Positions 1 to 12,790 are shown, counted from the stretch's first letter. The stretch: 64,000 nucleotides of DNA from Agelaius tricolor (GCA_023055355.1 JALJCS010000001.1:54379381-54443380), one strand, 5' to 3'. Made by a program: numbers and translations. The notes: generated by a model not told the origin, from the sequence alone.

Positions 1-105
1 CACTGGATTGGAAATAACTGTATGACTGCTTGTCACAATACAGTGCCCTGCTCAGACGCTCAGGTGGCTTCTGAAAAAGAGTCATTCCACTATCAGAAGC
101 ATCCT

Positions 106-130
106 GGTTAGGGGTTAGGGTTAGGGTTAA
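106..130. repeat. Short interstitial telomere-type repeat
   Basis: About three and a half units of the vertebrate telomere hexamer TTAGGG lie head to tail on the plus strand. One unit carries an extra G. The tract is far too short to be a chromosome end and sits in ordinary sequence about 170 bases from a CR1 fragment. Such tracts are known to arise by telomerase-mediated repair of double-strand breaks or by old rearrangements. Four G-runs also make it weakly prone to form a G-quadruplex. The repeat is read directly; its origin is inference. Confidence 0.85.
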
Positions 131-301
131 TGTGGTACACATCTGAAGTGTCAATGCTCATTTTCACTAGGCTTATTGTTTTGGTACAGCATCTGGTTAG
201 CACCACTAGATAGACCCCAAAAACTTTTCAAACTTACTCAGTTTTCTCCATCCAGAATTATGTAGTCATATATCCCAGACGCTATCTCCAGTCCCATTAA
301 T

Positions 302-620
302 CGTAGAATCATAAAGGTTGGAAAAGAGCTCCAAGATCATCAAGTCCAACCTTTGATGGAACACAAGTGCCATGTCTGTTTGTTTCTTGAAGACTTCCAG
401 GAATAGTGATTCCACCAGCTCCCTGAGCAGCCCATTCCAATACCTGACCATCCTTTCAGTGAAGAAATTTTTCATGATGTCCGACTTGAACTTCCTCTGG
501 CAGAGCTTAAGGCTATATCCTTCTGTCCTGTCACTTGCTGCCTGGGAGAAGAGGCTGATCCCCACGTGGGAACACCCTCAGTTGTTGTACCTTTCAGGTA
601 GTTGCAGAGAGTGGATGCTC
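302..620 (-). mobile_element. Truncated CR1 LINE, 3' tail
   Basis: The plus strand reads as the reverse complement of an avian CR1 3' end. It opens with the GAATCATA-type terminal motif, followed by GGTTGGAAAAGAGCTCCAAG, the ATCATCAAGTCCAACC block, a CCATTCCAATACCTGACCA block, a GTGAAGAAATTTTTC block, a TGTCCTGTCACTTG block and a TTTCAGGTAGTTGCAGAGAG block, in the canonical order. The element therefore lies on the minus strand, with its 3' end at the low coordinate. Only the last 300 or so bases of a roughly 4.5 kb element remain, so reverse transcriptase is missing, as is usual for 5'-truncated CR1. The left boundary is firm; the right boundary is approximate because similarity fades. Open frames in this segment are repeat sequence, not host genes. 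Confidence 0.93.
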
Positions 621-1604
621 ATTACTGTGCTACACTTCTATTGCGGAGATTCATTAGAGAAAAACGAAGCCTTCTTTGCGCCACAGGGTCCTTCTCTGAC
701 TTCCTCCTTGAATCCATCAGAGATGCTGAAGCCTTGCCAGCCCCAGGACATTGTGTCTCCCTTTCCCTGCTGTCCCTTCCTCTTCCCTCTCCTTCCCAAG
801 GGTCCCAGCTGGGTGGACAGCCCCTGTCCAGGGCTGCCTGTCCTGGCAACATGGATGGGATAGCATGGAAACCCTGCACCAACCCAGCACAGACCAGGCA
901 GAGTTTTAGTTTGGGCTCTGCACTGCACTTCATCTGCAGAGAGGCCACCTCACATGCCAGGACCCCCAGTGCAGAGCACAGGCATATTGTCAGCACCTGG
1001 GCTCTGCTGAGGAAGCTCCTGCTCAGGGCCAAGAGAATGCTCCCAACTGCCACAGCTTCAAAACACATTAATTAACACAATGACCAACACATGTGCAAAA
1101 CTCAATCGTATTTTCACCAAGAAACTGAGAAGAAGAACAAACTGTGACATCAAAGAGTAAAACAGACATTTAAGCTAGTTTAAAACACTCTTTAGTCTCT
1201 TTCACAGATAGAAATATTTTCTTTTATGCTTAGAAACATAAGGCTCACAGAGACAGTAAAATGGTTTGGAGTGAAGATAGATAACAATTCTAATTAAGAA
1301 TGTTATTGAACAGGTCTGATAAAGCTGCTTCTACTTTTCCAAGAATGATCACCCCACTTCTGTGATAAATAATTGTCCTCACCTTGCAGATGATACAATG
1401 AAACATTCTCTGTATTCTTTGTTACTACTGTGTTTAACAGTGCACTACTGCCTTAGTCCTTTCATTTGGATTTTCACCTCCTTGTATAAAGGACAGTTAA
1501 GCTAAGTAAGAGACAAGTAACTGCTGACACCATAAGATACACAACATAAAGGACTAAAACAAGATGTGGGACTACATGAGGTTTTCCTCATGCTGAGCTT
1601 CCAA
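621..1604. other. Non-coding stretch, upper part moderately GC-rich
   Basis: Positions 640-1040 are richer in C and G than the surroundings and hold overlapping frames of about 100-160 codons on both strands. Their translations are Pro/Ser/Leu/Cys-rich and suggest no domain. This part could be older repeat adjoining the CR1 tail, but I recognise no family. From 1080 to 1604 the sequence is AT-rich and shows nothing supportable. Confidence 0.5.
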
Positions 1605-1701
1605 AAAAACCCCACAAAACCAAAATGAAACAAACCAACCAAACAAACAAACCCAAAATAAAAACAACCAAACCAAAACAAAAACAACAAAAACCCCAAA
1701 A
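1605..1701. repeat. A/C-rich low-complexity tract
   Basis: The plus strand is almost only A and C here, built from CAAA, CAAAA and CCAA words, with very few G or T. It is an imperfect (CAAA)n-type simple repeat. The 65-codon minus-strand frame through it (Phe/Gly/Leu/Trp-rich) is an artefact of composition. Confidence 0.8.
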
Positions 1702-2899
1702 TGCACTACAACCCAGGCTGAGTGGACTCCCCTCTAGTGGGAATGCTCGTGTACTTCAATCAGCACCCACATCACCCCAGCAAAAGAGAATATTACCATA
1801 AGAATCAGGCAAGCACCATCTTTCTCTTAATTGCCTTCAGAATATATCCCTTCCATTCTAATACATAAAAAAATAAACAAGACATTCAGTATTGCTTTAA
1901 GATAATCTGATGTTAATTAAGAACTTCCCATTATATACCTATTTGTGGCAGCTAAACTTTTTTTATTTTAGTTGACTGTTCTGAGTGTGTACACATGTAA
2001 ATATCTTGGGTAGGTGGAGTGTTTTTCTTTTACAGTGAAAAATTCACTGCATCACTAAAAAATGCAGACTTGATTCTTAAATGAAGCACTGTTGATTTCA
2101 TGTACATATTTATATCTGTATCAGATACAGCAGCTTTCCCCTAGGCACTGCCCTGAATTTTTGCTCCAGTCTACACTTCCTGCTCCTTCAAAACACAGTG
2201 CTACAGTTGAATGCTGTTAGCCCCCTATTTAATTTCTGTGTAAAAGCAGTTTTTGGTCACTGTTCTTTGGTCAGTTTTTTCCCAGATTATCTAAAGAATG
2301 AAACAGCCTTTTTGCTCCTAATTGCACAGTGTCCTGCAATTCAGGGCTAGAAGACTATTGCAAGTGGTAATGGGTAAATGAAGGGGTAGTATTCTAGGGA
2401 GTGTGTGTATCAACCATACACTGTGGATCAGTTACACGAGACACAATCAGTGGTCTAAGCAGGAGTGTCCCACAGCTGAAGCATGCCTGTCCTGCCTGGG
2501 CAGCTGACCTTCCTACAGCCTGCTCCCACTGCTGCCCTCAGTCTGAGCACGGCCTTCTGGGGCTGCCCAGGATGGGCTCCAGAAACCTCCCCAGTGCCTG
2601 GCAAGGTGAGCTTCCCGCCTCCCTGCACAACTTACATGGACTCCAAAAATGGACAGCTATGGCCCAGACCACTAGTGCTTATGTAGTATTCTATGATTAA
2701 ATGGTCAAATAGAACCGCATTTAGTATTTTTTTGTAAGATGAAAGAATTCATAAATGTCATGTCAGCCAGAAGGACCTAATGAGTAACGTGTGGAGTACC
2801 CTGAAACAAGATGGTGTGTAGCCTTGAGTCTCTTTTTGTCAGAAGTAATGAAACTTTGTCAGTAGTTCTATTTTGCTTCTCAATAAATGACTCATCCAG
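1702..2899. other. Non-coding stretch, no feature recognised
   Basis: AT-rich sequence with a somewhat GC-richer part at 2460-2640. A TTCTATGATT word near 2690 recalls the CR1 terminus, but the flanking bases do not match the CR1 3' region. The short frames here are unremarkable. Confidence 0.5.
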
Positions 2900-3000
2900 A
2901 CCCAGTTCAACAAAGAATATTGCATCGCGACCAAGAGACTTACCGTAAATTACACACAGTCATTTTTACCTCCCTGTCAAAGAGAAAAGGAGTTGAAACA
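2900..3000 (-). promoter_or_regulatory. Candidate conserved element with splice-like pair (minus)
   Basis: Three CpGs are clustered at 2926-2945 in sequence otherwise nearly free of CpG, which often marks selective constraint. Read on the minus strand, a pyrimidine-rich acceptor ending in TTGACAG precedes position 2973 and a strong donor (ACG then GTAAGT) follows position 2944, framing a 30-bp segment. One phase is open and reads EVKMTVCNL. The signals are seen in the sequence; use as an exon is speculation, and so is conservation, which cannot be judged from one genome. Confidence 0.2.
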
Positions 3001-6000
3001 TACATAGAACCCTTGAGGCGCAATGCTGAACATGGCCTTTCTTGAACAAAGTTGTACAACCTAGTGATCAGATGACACAAAGAATTATTATAATTTGTTC
3101 TTCTTCAAAGCCATATTCAGCATTGCTTCAGTCCTCAGCTCAGCCCAAGTCCTTCTTGGCTCATCAACACATTGTTTGAGATAGGATTAGGTGAAACTAA
3201 GCAAGAGTCATGAGAAGTGGAAACCATTAAGAGGAGGAATTACAGCCACACTTAATGCCCAGACTGTTATCCAAACAATGGAATACCAAGTACACAAGGA
3301 CAAAATAACTAACTCACAAAAGACAGGTTAAAAAAGCCCTCTCCATCTTGTTTGGGGGAATCTGAAAATAAGCACTAATAATAATTTCTGATGTATGCTG
3401 ATTCCCATGTAATACCCTGTTAACATTCATGCTGAGAAGGATCATCGATCTACATTTAACTACCTAGGCAAAACTTCCAATGCAGCACACACTTAATGCT
3501 GCTCTGAGACTGGGGCTAGAGCTCCTCGGAGTTCACCCAATGGAGCCACTATTTGCAGCTGGCAGGTGAGGGGGTTACAGATACTCTGGCAAGGGATGCA
3601 GTAGACTGGAGCAGCTCTGATCAAGACAAAATATTTTATATGGGCACTTACAGTTTCTGTGGTTCACACATGAGAATTTGCCCAGCTGGCTGCAAATTTT
3701 ATAGGCTTTCTATTGTCATTTGTTTGACATTATTATTCTAGGAAAATTATAGCACAGGGCTTCTCTGATACCTAGAGGGTTTTCACCAACTGCCTGCTTA
3801 CTAAAAAGGCATGCCTCTGGCTCTTCTAAAATATGCTCAAAACAAAACAAATGTGTAAGTTAATACTTGCATTTTGCAATACTTTTGTTTTCCCTGTTCA
3901 GTAACGATCAATCAGTTTAGAAAGAACTCTTTTCCCTGTGATAACAAACTCTAAAAAGAACGAGGAAAGACAGGTGCATCCTCTTGTATTACTACTGCCA
4001 AATCACCTTCTTGCTGTTGGGGTGCATGACTTGCTCAATCGTGCCAAGAAAAAAACACATCAGAGTGTCCAATTCAAACTGCGTGGTCTTGTACCCATTT
4101 TGCCCTCTGACTTATGCAGGACTTAGTGGTGACTTTTGCCACTCCTGGGGAGGGAGAGGCTCTGTAGCTCCAACAACTCAGTGGGTCTCATTAGCCCAGG
4201 TGCAGAGCAATGCACATGTAACTCCAATTACTATTTTCACCAATCTTCCTCAGCTGCCTATAGAAAATAGCATGGATAGCATGGAACACGGAGGATGCTG
4301 TAGTGCTTGGTGCACATACACCCTCATAATCCTTTTCTAGCGTAGATTTTCAGCTTTTAAGGCTTTCCCATCAGCCCACCCACCCACACACCGCCAGTTC
4401 TGAACACGTCTTTTAAATGAAGGTGATAGGAAGTTAATCCAGTTTTCATTTTTCAAAGTCTTTTGTTTATTTTAAAGATGAATATGGCTATAGTCATTAA
4501 TATCTTTATGAAATCCAGTTTAACTAGCTTTAACATCTCTTCCCTTTGCCATCCTTTTAAAGTAATTAGGATTCAGTAATTGTGGCAAATAACTGTCCTT
4601 CTCATTTGAGCAGGGACAAACCTACGTGACACACACTAGTTTCTGGCAGTTTTCAAGGATTTACTGAGGGTGTACACAGCTTTAAATGCACACTGAACTG
4701 TGATAATAAACTTTGGTAATTGCAACAACCCTTCCTTCCCTTTTTCCTCTGCTACTTGCCACCAGTTTTATTTATTTTTAATTGCAATCATGCATGTACT
4801 TCAGGCTAGGTTTCAGATCTGTAGCAAGTGAGTATTGGGCATGTTTCCTGGGCAATCCTTGAATAAATACACCAAAGACATACCTTTGTTATGACCCTGA
4901 ATCTATGCCTGAAATAAAGGTGTGACAGTCACATAGTATAAATCTCATGAATTAAGGATAGATCAGCTGAAATTTCCTCACTCTCTATACAAAGGCAGTT
5001 GAGACTACTTACTCAGGCCTTTCAGTTAAGTAAATGCTATTGCCTCACAGTTTGACCTATGTAAAAACTGGAAACCATGTGACCCAGTTCACGGTAATTA
5101 TTCATTAAATCTGGCATCCCCTTTTTCTTAGGCTTTCTCTTTCATTTATTGCTTCTTCTTTGTAGTATCAGTCATTTATCTCTTAGCTCACTGGGTCTAG
5201 CAATAATAAAGATCAACGTTCTAATTTTTGAAGCCACAACTTTTAGGTTGAAAAATACAAAATAAGTACAAAATGATCCCTCTTTAAATGATAGAGTAAC
5301 TTTGTGTGCTACTTTGTGCTAAAAAGGTTTGAAAAGATGTTTCAAGAAACTATTCCACAGTTCAAATTGCTTATTAATTCTCCTCATTCTCCTTATTAGC
5401 ATGTACAGACAACACAGTGGCTCAAGGACACAGCTCACTAAAGCAGCTCTGTTCTTGGTCAGCCGTTGTTTGAGATAAAACACAATGATGCATCATATTC
5501 TTAAAACCTGGTTAGCGGAACAGACTTGTCCTGCTTATATTTTTCAAGTTTTTCTTAAATGTCAGTGCTTTTGGGGAAGCTGGTTTACAACAATTTAAAA
5601 AAATATCATTCACATCTTCAGCATTGAGTCCAACATACATTGCTGAATTTGCTATTCACCGACCTGCTGGTTTAGTCTCCCTTCGCAAATATTTTGCAAA
5701 ATCCTGAGGACAAGGTCAAGAGAAGAAAACATTAGTTAACCAGAAGTAATAACAATCAGCCTTGTGAGATATAATACTTACAACAGAATTAGACATATCA
5801 GGAGTACCTCAGGAGAAAAAAAATGGGGCTATGGGGCAATTTCTGTAATGTCAAGAAGACAGAAAAGTACAAAAATATTTAGGTTTGTACCAGGAAACAA
5901 ACATTACAATTCCCAGAGAAACGGACATTTGAGATTGTGTAGATCTCTGCTCAGTGCACCCTCACTGAAGGGGAATCTGTGAGCACCTTCCCATCCCTTA

Positions 6001-8650
6001 CAACTCTGTCACACCTTACTGCTCCATAGGTCCCTTATCAATAGTGGATCATCAGTAAATCCATGGCAGTAACATGCTCATCTGCTCTTGTCATTAGGAG
6101 ATGAAATAGGCAAGATATATATAAACACACATATACCCATGCACGTTTTCCCTCTGTAAGCATATATTCGAATTCTTTTCTATTTTCCTGTCATACTGTT
6201 TTTCATATATATATATGCAAAAGATGTGTAACATGCAATTAGTTCTTTCACACCAGAACACTGCATGAAACAGAGTAACTGCACTAAAAATGCTTTTGAT
6301 ATTTATTTGTTTGACAGTGTAGAGATCAAAATGACTGTTGTACGTAACCCAAAATCTCAGAGCAGTTGCTGTTTAATTTCCCTTAAGAAAGGAGTGGTAG
6401 GTATCATAAAAACAAAATTCCAACCTCATGCATTCTAATATGTGGGAAATCCTGAAAAACTGTCATTATTACATGTGACATAAGCAGTAACAATTACTGC
6501 CACCAGTAAGTCTTTTATTTAGGTATTGTGACTGCATATTTTCTAATCCATTTGTATTTTTCGCTCTCTTGTTCCAACACTGTGGTTTCATTTTGATTTC
6601 CCTCTTTCAAAACTGAGCAACATAACACCTTGCCTGCAAAGGGTCTCTACAGCTCTTGCCTTTGAGGGCTACCACGCTGTGGGACTGCAGGGGAACCACT
6701 ATGGTTGGTGGATTAACTGCTTTAAAAATTATGGAAAACCTCAAAGAAGGGTTAAATGTTGCTGTTCTCTACTAGCAGGGCTGGAGCTTCCCACTGCCAC
6801 AGCTCAGTGACCCAAGGGCCCATCTGAGCAGCCCCAACAGCCCTATCCACACAAACCTGGGTTCCTCAGCCTAAATACAAGATGCCATCCACCAGCAACT
6901 AGGGGGTGGTAATGAACAGCTGCATTGCCATATGCGTCTAAATATTTCAGAAACTTCCAGAAAGGCATGTTTTAAAGCCACCTTCACCAGCAGGAAGGGG
7001 TTTTGCTGCTTAAGGCTGCAGCTGGAGAGTACTCCTCTGTCCCCTTTACCTACATCTCTACATAATTACTGCACATCGCACCTGCAAAAGTGAAAACAAA
7101 CACAGTTCCAGATAAAATGCATGTCTTAACAATCTTGTCTAAAAGAAGTTAAACACTTTGCAGTGAAAACTGAAGATAAGTGACCAAGGACAAAATCTTT
7201 ACAGAAACAAAGCTTCAACTCTACACCATTCTGTCAGCAGCTTTCTTATTTAATTGAGCCTGTATACAACCAACATCAAAGATACAAAGCTATTTTGTGC
7301 TGAAACTATTGGAAGCATGTTAGGAAGAGGTGGCAAACAGAAAGGATCTGTCAAAGGTAACAGATGTATCAAGGGCACCAAGCACTGTGAAGAAGGCGGT
7401 AATTATCTATGCTGAAAAAGAAAAGGTGTTTGAAAAACAGAAACTGTTTTCAAGAGATTCAACATATTCCTATTGTGCTCAGGAGAAAAAGATTCCTGCA
7501 CCTTAGAGAACATTATTTTGAGTATGTGGGTTAAAAAGAATTTTTAGGTGAGTTTAAACACAATGTAGGGAGCACTCTGTTTCAGAAAAAGGATTTTAAT
7601 TTCAAAACCTTTACTGTGTCTCACAATCAATTGCAATTGTAAATTGCATTCTTTATTCCTACTTTTAATGGAATGGGTAACTTACACAACCTAGCAAAAT
7701 CTCAAAAATAACAGGAAAAGAAGAACACCTTTTTGAGCACCTTTTTGTAATTTAGCACCACTTCCCACAGTACTTTCAACTCCCACCCTACAAGAACTGT
7801 TGCATTTTTCTTCTTGCTTTATCTGAAAAAAACTGGTGCTTTTTAAAAAAACACCAGATCACACCATGGCAAAATTTATCACCATAAGATCTATCCTACA
7901 TACGTCTTATGTACTTCTATACTTATTTTCTAGATTGTGTATGGTACTACTTGCTCACAACCTAATTCTGAGTCAGAAAAAACAGATTCTTTATTATAGC
8001 TGTGCTTCCTCTCTCCACATTCCCTTGTAGGACCGGTAAATTGGGACTTTCTAAAGCATGATTTTGAGAAAAATGATCAGTTAACATAAAAATGACCCTT
8101 TTCATCTTCAACAGGAAAAAAAATCAGAACAGATCCAAAAGGAGATGAGCAACACTTAAAAGCAAGGAAAGCCTATGCTTTTATACAAAAAGGGCTGAAA
8201 CATATTTTTCTGAAGATGATTAAAACATACTAAATGCATGTCTGATATTGCACACTCAGCTAAATTAATGTTGCCATAGGAGTGTGCTATGATTAACAAG
8301 AGAACCACGGTGCTCCATGAAACTGTAAATTACGTGCGGAAGGGATAAAGGCAATTGCCAGCAGAATGTAACACACTCTCAAAATTTGGCTCCTAATTTC
8401 CCAAGTAGATCAAAGGCTCTTCCTGATGTCCCCTTCTCCCATATATCATGCCATTTACAAAGAGTGGCTAATGCTGACAACATCTGGGCAACTCATGAGG
8501 GCATCAGGTGGGTAATGTCAGATCCAGTGTATGGGTTTAGAATGGATGGTTTGCACAACAAACTATCCACACACCTGCCAAGTAACTCTGCAGTAGGAAT
8601 TCATTGGGCAGTATTCTATGTTTCCATCTTTAACTTGAAAAGGTAAATCT
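3001..8650. other. Long AT-rich non-coding stretch
   Basis: No gene, RNA gene or recognisable repeat family is visible. Frames of up to about 118 codons occur by chance on both strands. A good plus-strand donor (TAG then GTGAGT, near 7548) follows an acceptor-like site near 7483, but all three frames between them are stopped, so at most it could be a non-coding exon. The part at 6600-6900 is somewhat GC-richer and matches no family I know. Confidence 0.5.
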
Positions 8651-8830
8651 GTGGGACAAGACTCAGCTGAAATACTTGATTTTTGCCAATGACATGCGCT
8701 TTTCTTTTGAATTATCTTAGGACGAGTCCCCGTCGCCTTCACACGTGGTACGATTGATAAATACTCTGACTGGATTAAATGCTTTAAAAATTATTCAGAT
8801 GTCACAGCTGGCAAGTTTTTGACCCTTATG
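8651..8830. promoter_or_regulatory. Candidate cis-regulatory element (E-box, CpG-retaining)
   Basis: Five CpGs cluster at 8721-8752 in an AT-rich, CpG-poor setting. A perfect CACGTG E-box lies at 8742-8747 and a CAGCTG E-box at 8805-8810, with GGATTA and TGATAAAT words between them. This mix of retained CpG, E-boxes and homeodomain-like sites is typical of vertebrate enhancers. Neither conservation nor activity can be seen here, so the call is an inference from motif density. Confidence 0.3.
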
Positions 8831-11800
8831 GTATCAAGATTTAAGAGTTGACTGGGAAAGAACAAGTGCTCCAGTCAGTGCCATAACTCCTCCACACTCC
8901 TCCAGCTCACAATAGCCATACAATTCCTCAGAACTGAATGAAAAACCGTCTCTCACATCTAGCCCAGCTTTACACTGATCATTTCAATGGGGTAGGCAAA
9001 AATACCAGCATTCCTAGGAATCACTTCAGTCCTAAGTAGGGTGCATAATAATAAAAGCTTAGAACAACCAACAAAGCGTTTGCATTTTTTTTCCATTTTA
9101 CTTGAGTTCTCTAGACATTGTACTGAAGAAAAGTGAGCACAAGCCCTGAAAACACGTCCTCCAAAAACACACGTTCCATAACTGACATGCACAAAGCCCC
9201 AATCTGCATACAGGAATCAAACCAATTAGGTTTCTCAAAAGCTTGAACTACTTATACAGATCGGGACTTTTGCTAACCCAGGCAAATGCACATCACATAA
9301 TTTTGCTGACCACTTAAGCATTTCACTTTTTTGTTATGGCCACAAACAAACAAACACAGTAATTTAAGTCCAAATTCTTCTCAAAGTTACTGCTAGCAAA
9401 TAGTGGCTCACTTATAAAAGCCTGATTAATTGCAGAATCTTGGCTTCAGAATTCAATTACATGTTAGAATATTAAACATTCTAGAGTCTATAAACAATGA
9501 CTATGAAACTGTTTATAGCATTTTTAACTATTTTATTTGCAATATGAACTGTAAATGCTCTCCCCCGTCCCCCATGTTTCTTCTCATTTGTTTGCTGCAG
9601 TTTCTTCATGCAAACAGAACAAGAACAACATTGAGGGAAAGTGGAGAGGAGAAGGGATGTGGCAGGCTATTGACACGCCACCTCCTCACAAACTCTGATT
9701 CTTCACTCTGCTTTATGCCTGCTCTGTGAGTTGTATTCTGGGTCTACAAGGGTGCTTCTGGATAATTACAGGATACAAGCTAGCATTTTTTTTTCCCAGC
9801 CTGTCTCAGTTTCAAAGTAAACCTCCTCTTCATTCTTTTATTGTTATTCAAAGTGAAAAAGCAAAACAAATCAATTGCTAACAGCCTTGTGCAGGTTTCC
9901 AAACTTAGCATTTCTGTATGACAGTGTGCGTTTAAGGTAATATTCAATGTAGCAGCACATCTTCAGGCATGAAAACCTGGTATAAATCCTCAACTTCAAT
10001 GACTGCTTTTGTAAAGATTTCTTCTTTACGCACATATATATATTCATATATACAGAAATATATGTATATGTATTTTACAAGCACCCCAATAAAGATTTTC
10101 TTTACAACTTTTCCTGAAGAACTAAATCCCACCAGTCACCCTGTTTTCCAATTAGGTTATATCTGCACCAATTGTAACACTAAGCTGGCAATCACAGAGA
10201 CTACTTTTTATACTTATTTTAAGCTCATTTTACTCAGAATGTAAAGAAAGACCTGAACTACAATTTCAAAGGTGAAAGGCTAGAGTTTTAATTTCTGAAC
10301 TGTGCAGTCCTGGCAGGGCTTTTCAACACTTTCATGTTTTGTGGAGTCCATTTTATTTCCATATTCATTTCTACTAAGGCTGTGCTTTTCCCTTGGCATA
10401 AAGAATGTGTAACTGTATTTACAAGGAAGCTAGTCACGGACAGGTTTTGCTGCAGCTCATTTGTTATGTCTCACTCTGAGTTTACAAACAGCTGTCCCAT
10501 GCATCTCCGCTGGATACAATTTTAGTCTAGACAGGGGAAATCCAAGCTACTACTGCCCAAACAACATAAACACAGGAAGATTTTCAATCAATCATTTCAT
10601 TAATAGAAACACGTCTAATAATATAAGGGGAGGGTGTTTTGGAAGAAAGCCCATTTTAGAGCCTGAAACAGCATAATTGTGTGGTATTGTTCTTGTGCTA
10701 GGCAGGGCTATGGAACGACACTCTCACAAACCAGATTTTGGTGCTGTGGTACATTTCAAGAAAATAAGCCTTGTTTCTCCAACACAAGTGGCTTTCAAGA
10801 CCACTAACAACTTTGAAATAAATGGTAAACAGACTAAGAAAGACTTGCACAGCACTGGCATTCATCTCTGCTTTGATACAATCAGGTCAGTGCCCACACA
10901 ACTGTATTTCTAGCAAGACCATTATTTCTGGTTTTCTTCAAGCTGTTTTACCTGGGAAACAGCATTAAACCTAGCAACTACTAACATACTAATACCTTTC
11001 TCCTGTTCTCATCTGTGCCAGCCTGTGGTCCGTCCTTAGTCATATAAATGTCTAGAAATAAGCTGCCTGGAATGCAGCTATTCTTATGTTGTTACATTTC
11101 TTAGAGAAAACCACTGCAGTCTCCCTTGTTATGTTCGGAACATCTGCACACTAACTTGTCAAAAAAAAAAAAAATCAAAATGAAGACCATTAAAATGCTT
11201 TTCCCCCAAGAGGAGGAAGGGGAAGAAGCTATTCTTTGGCCCATGTTTTATTTTTTATTCCTGAGTAATAGCTGTCCCTTCATCAAGAGGCTCAGTTTAC
11301 TATCCTGATCTCAGATCAACTTTTACCAGTGGGTGTCAGTGTAACAGTGTAATGATATAATGGGGGGAGGACAGGGAGAAATGCATGAAAAAATAACGCT
11401 TAAGTTTTATTTTTAGATGCTACATTTATATTAAAAGTAAAGAAAGAAAGTGTTTCTTTTCAAAACCGATTTCACTGCAGATTTATTCTGCAAAGATTCT
11501 CCAACTGTTTGAGCCAAGTAATTAATTTCAATTTTTGTTTTCCAAGTCTATGTATCTTTTGTGTGGGTACACACATGCACACAAACACGGGCATACAGTA
11601 CATATTCGGTATATAAACCTTTTTTCAATGTTTTGACAAAGTGAGACTGTCTCTTTAATTCGAATTTCACAGTGAACAGTTAAGAGGCTCTGTGGACCCC
11701 AACTTATTAACCTGTGCCAATTTAACTAGTATTACTCAAGAGGTTTGAAAACCTAAAAATAGGTGTTAATCTGTGCAGACTGACAGCAACTAATCAGTAC

Positions 11801-12459
11801 CCGCCCTGCCACAACTTCTGTCCCTCCTACTCCTTGAAGGGGGGCAAGTACGGCACATGGGGAGGCAAGAAAAGGACGGTCCCCATGGTGTGGTTTTTGT
11901 GTGTGTGTGTGTGTGTTTTGTTTGTTTATTTCTGCTTGTCTTTTCTGAAAGGAAAAAGACCCACCAAGTGTTAATTTAGTAGAGCTCGGCTTGAAAACTT
12001 GTTTCCGTACTAGCAAGCAATGGCTTCCTGAAATCAAAAACTGCGTGAACGTCTACCAAATCATTCTGCTGAAGCGATAAACCCCTTTCGTTTTACATAC
12101 CTTAAAAATAAACATGCTTTTAAAATCCAGTTGCCTTAGCTCCAAGTCTAGTTAGACGCCATTTCAAATTTTAAACGTGCAACTTTGTATTTTCAAAAGC
12201 TGTAACATTAATTAATAACCTAGTTCGGAATCTCTCTTCACCAAAGCACGAAGGTACGTGCCTGTGCCTACGCAGGTACGTCCTCCTCTTCCCTTGCTCG
12301 CTTCCCGACCATAAGCCTGGCACTCCCGTGCCATGAAGACAACCCTGAGCTGTGTGCTCACATCCCCTTTATTCAACACAAGAAAAATTAAATGCTGCGT
12401 GAAAAGCAGCCCAAGTTGTGGCTTGCAGCTGGAACCAGACACTACAAAAGGGAGTTAAA
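8831..12459. other. AT-rich non-coding stretch with small simple repeats
   Basis: No gene is supportable. Contents include a TA-rich tract at 10032-10073 with many ATAT words, a 14-base A run at 11161-11174 and a short (GT)n at 11899-11916. The sequence grows richer in CpG from about 12200 as the CpG island approaches. Confidence 0.55.
11899..11916. repeat. (GT)n microsatellite
   Basis: Nine uninterrupted GT units on the plus strand. This is short for a polymorphic locus. Confidence 0.85.
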
Positions 12460-12525
12460 ATAAAGAGCCGGCCGGGACAGGCCGATAACTGAACTGTCAA
12501 ATTAAAAATATGCACCGATCTAGGT

Positions 12526-12589
12526 TAGGTCTTTCCGTATATAACTCGTCCTGCCCGGGATATGCCGGGCTGTTAAAAGGAAAGACCTA
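12526..12589. other. Nested inverted repeat (hairpin) at CpG island edge
   Basis: Outer arms TAGGTCTTTCC (12526-12536) and GGAAAGACCTA (12579-12589) are a perfect 11-bp inverted repeat. Inside them GCCCGG (12553-12558) pairs with CCGGGC (12565-12570) around a 6-base loop. The internal loop is asymmetric: 16 bases on one side and 8 on the other. The arms could form a DNA cruciform or an RNA stem. It differs from a typical microRNA precursor in having a large internal loop. Its function is unknown. Confidence 0.75.
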
Positions 12590-12770
12590 TCCTTCCGAGC
12601 GAGTCACTGCGGGGCAGATTTGCGGGAAGTACCAAAATACCGTACAACAACTCTACTGCAGCCATTGTTAGCAGAAGGAAGTAAACAACCCTGGGCTAGG
12701 GCGCTTGTGCGTGGCTGGAACGGGGAGAGAACAGAGGAGCCCCCGCCGGGCCGGGCCGGGCGGGCTCGCA

Positions 12771-12790
12771 AATGGCGGCGCCAATGGCGG
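12771..12790 (+). promoter_or_regulatory. Paired YY1-type motifs with CCAAT box
   Basis: ATGGCGG occurs twice, 12 bases apart (12772-12778 and 12784-12790). CCAAT overlaps the second copy at 12781-12785. ATGGCGG is the core of the YY1 site common just downstream of transcription starts, and CCAAT is the NF-Y site. The motifs are seen directly; factor binding is inferred. Confidence 0.5.

Noticed and set aside
2401..2700. Possible second CR1 copy ending in TTCTATGATT
   Set aside because: Only the terminal word resembles CR1; the preceding bases do not follow the CR1 3' order.
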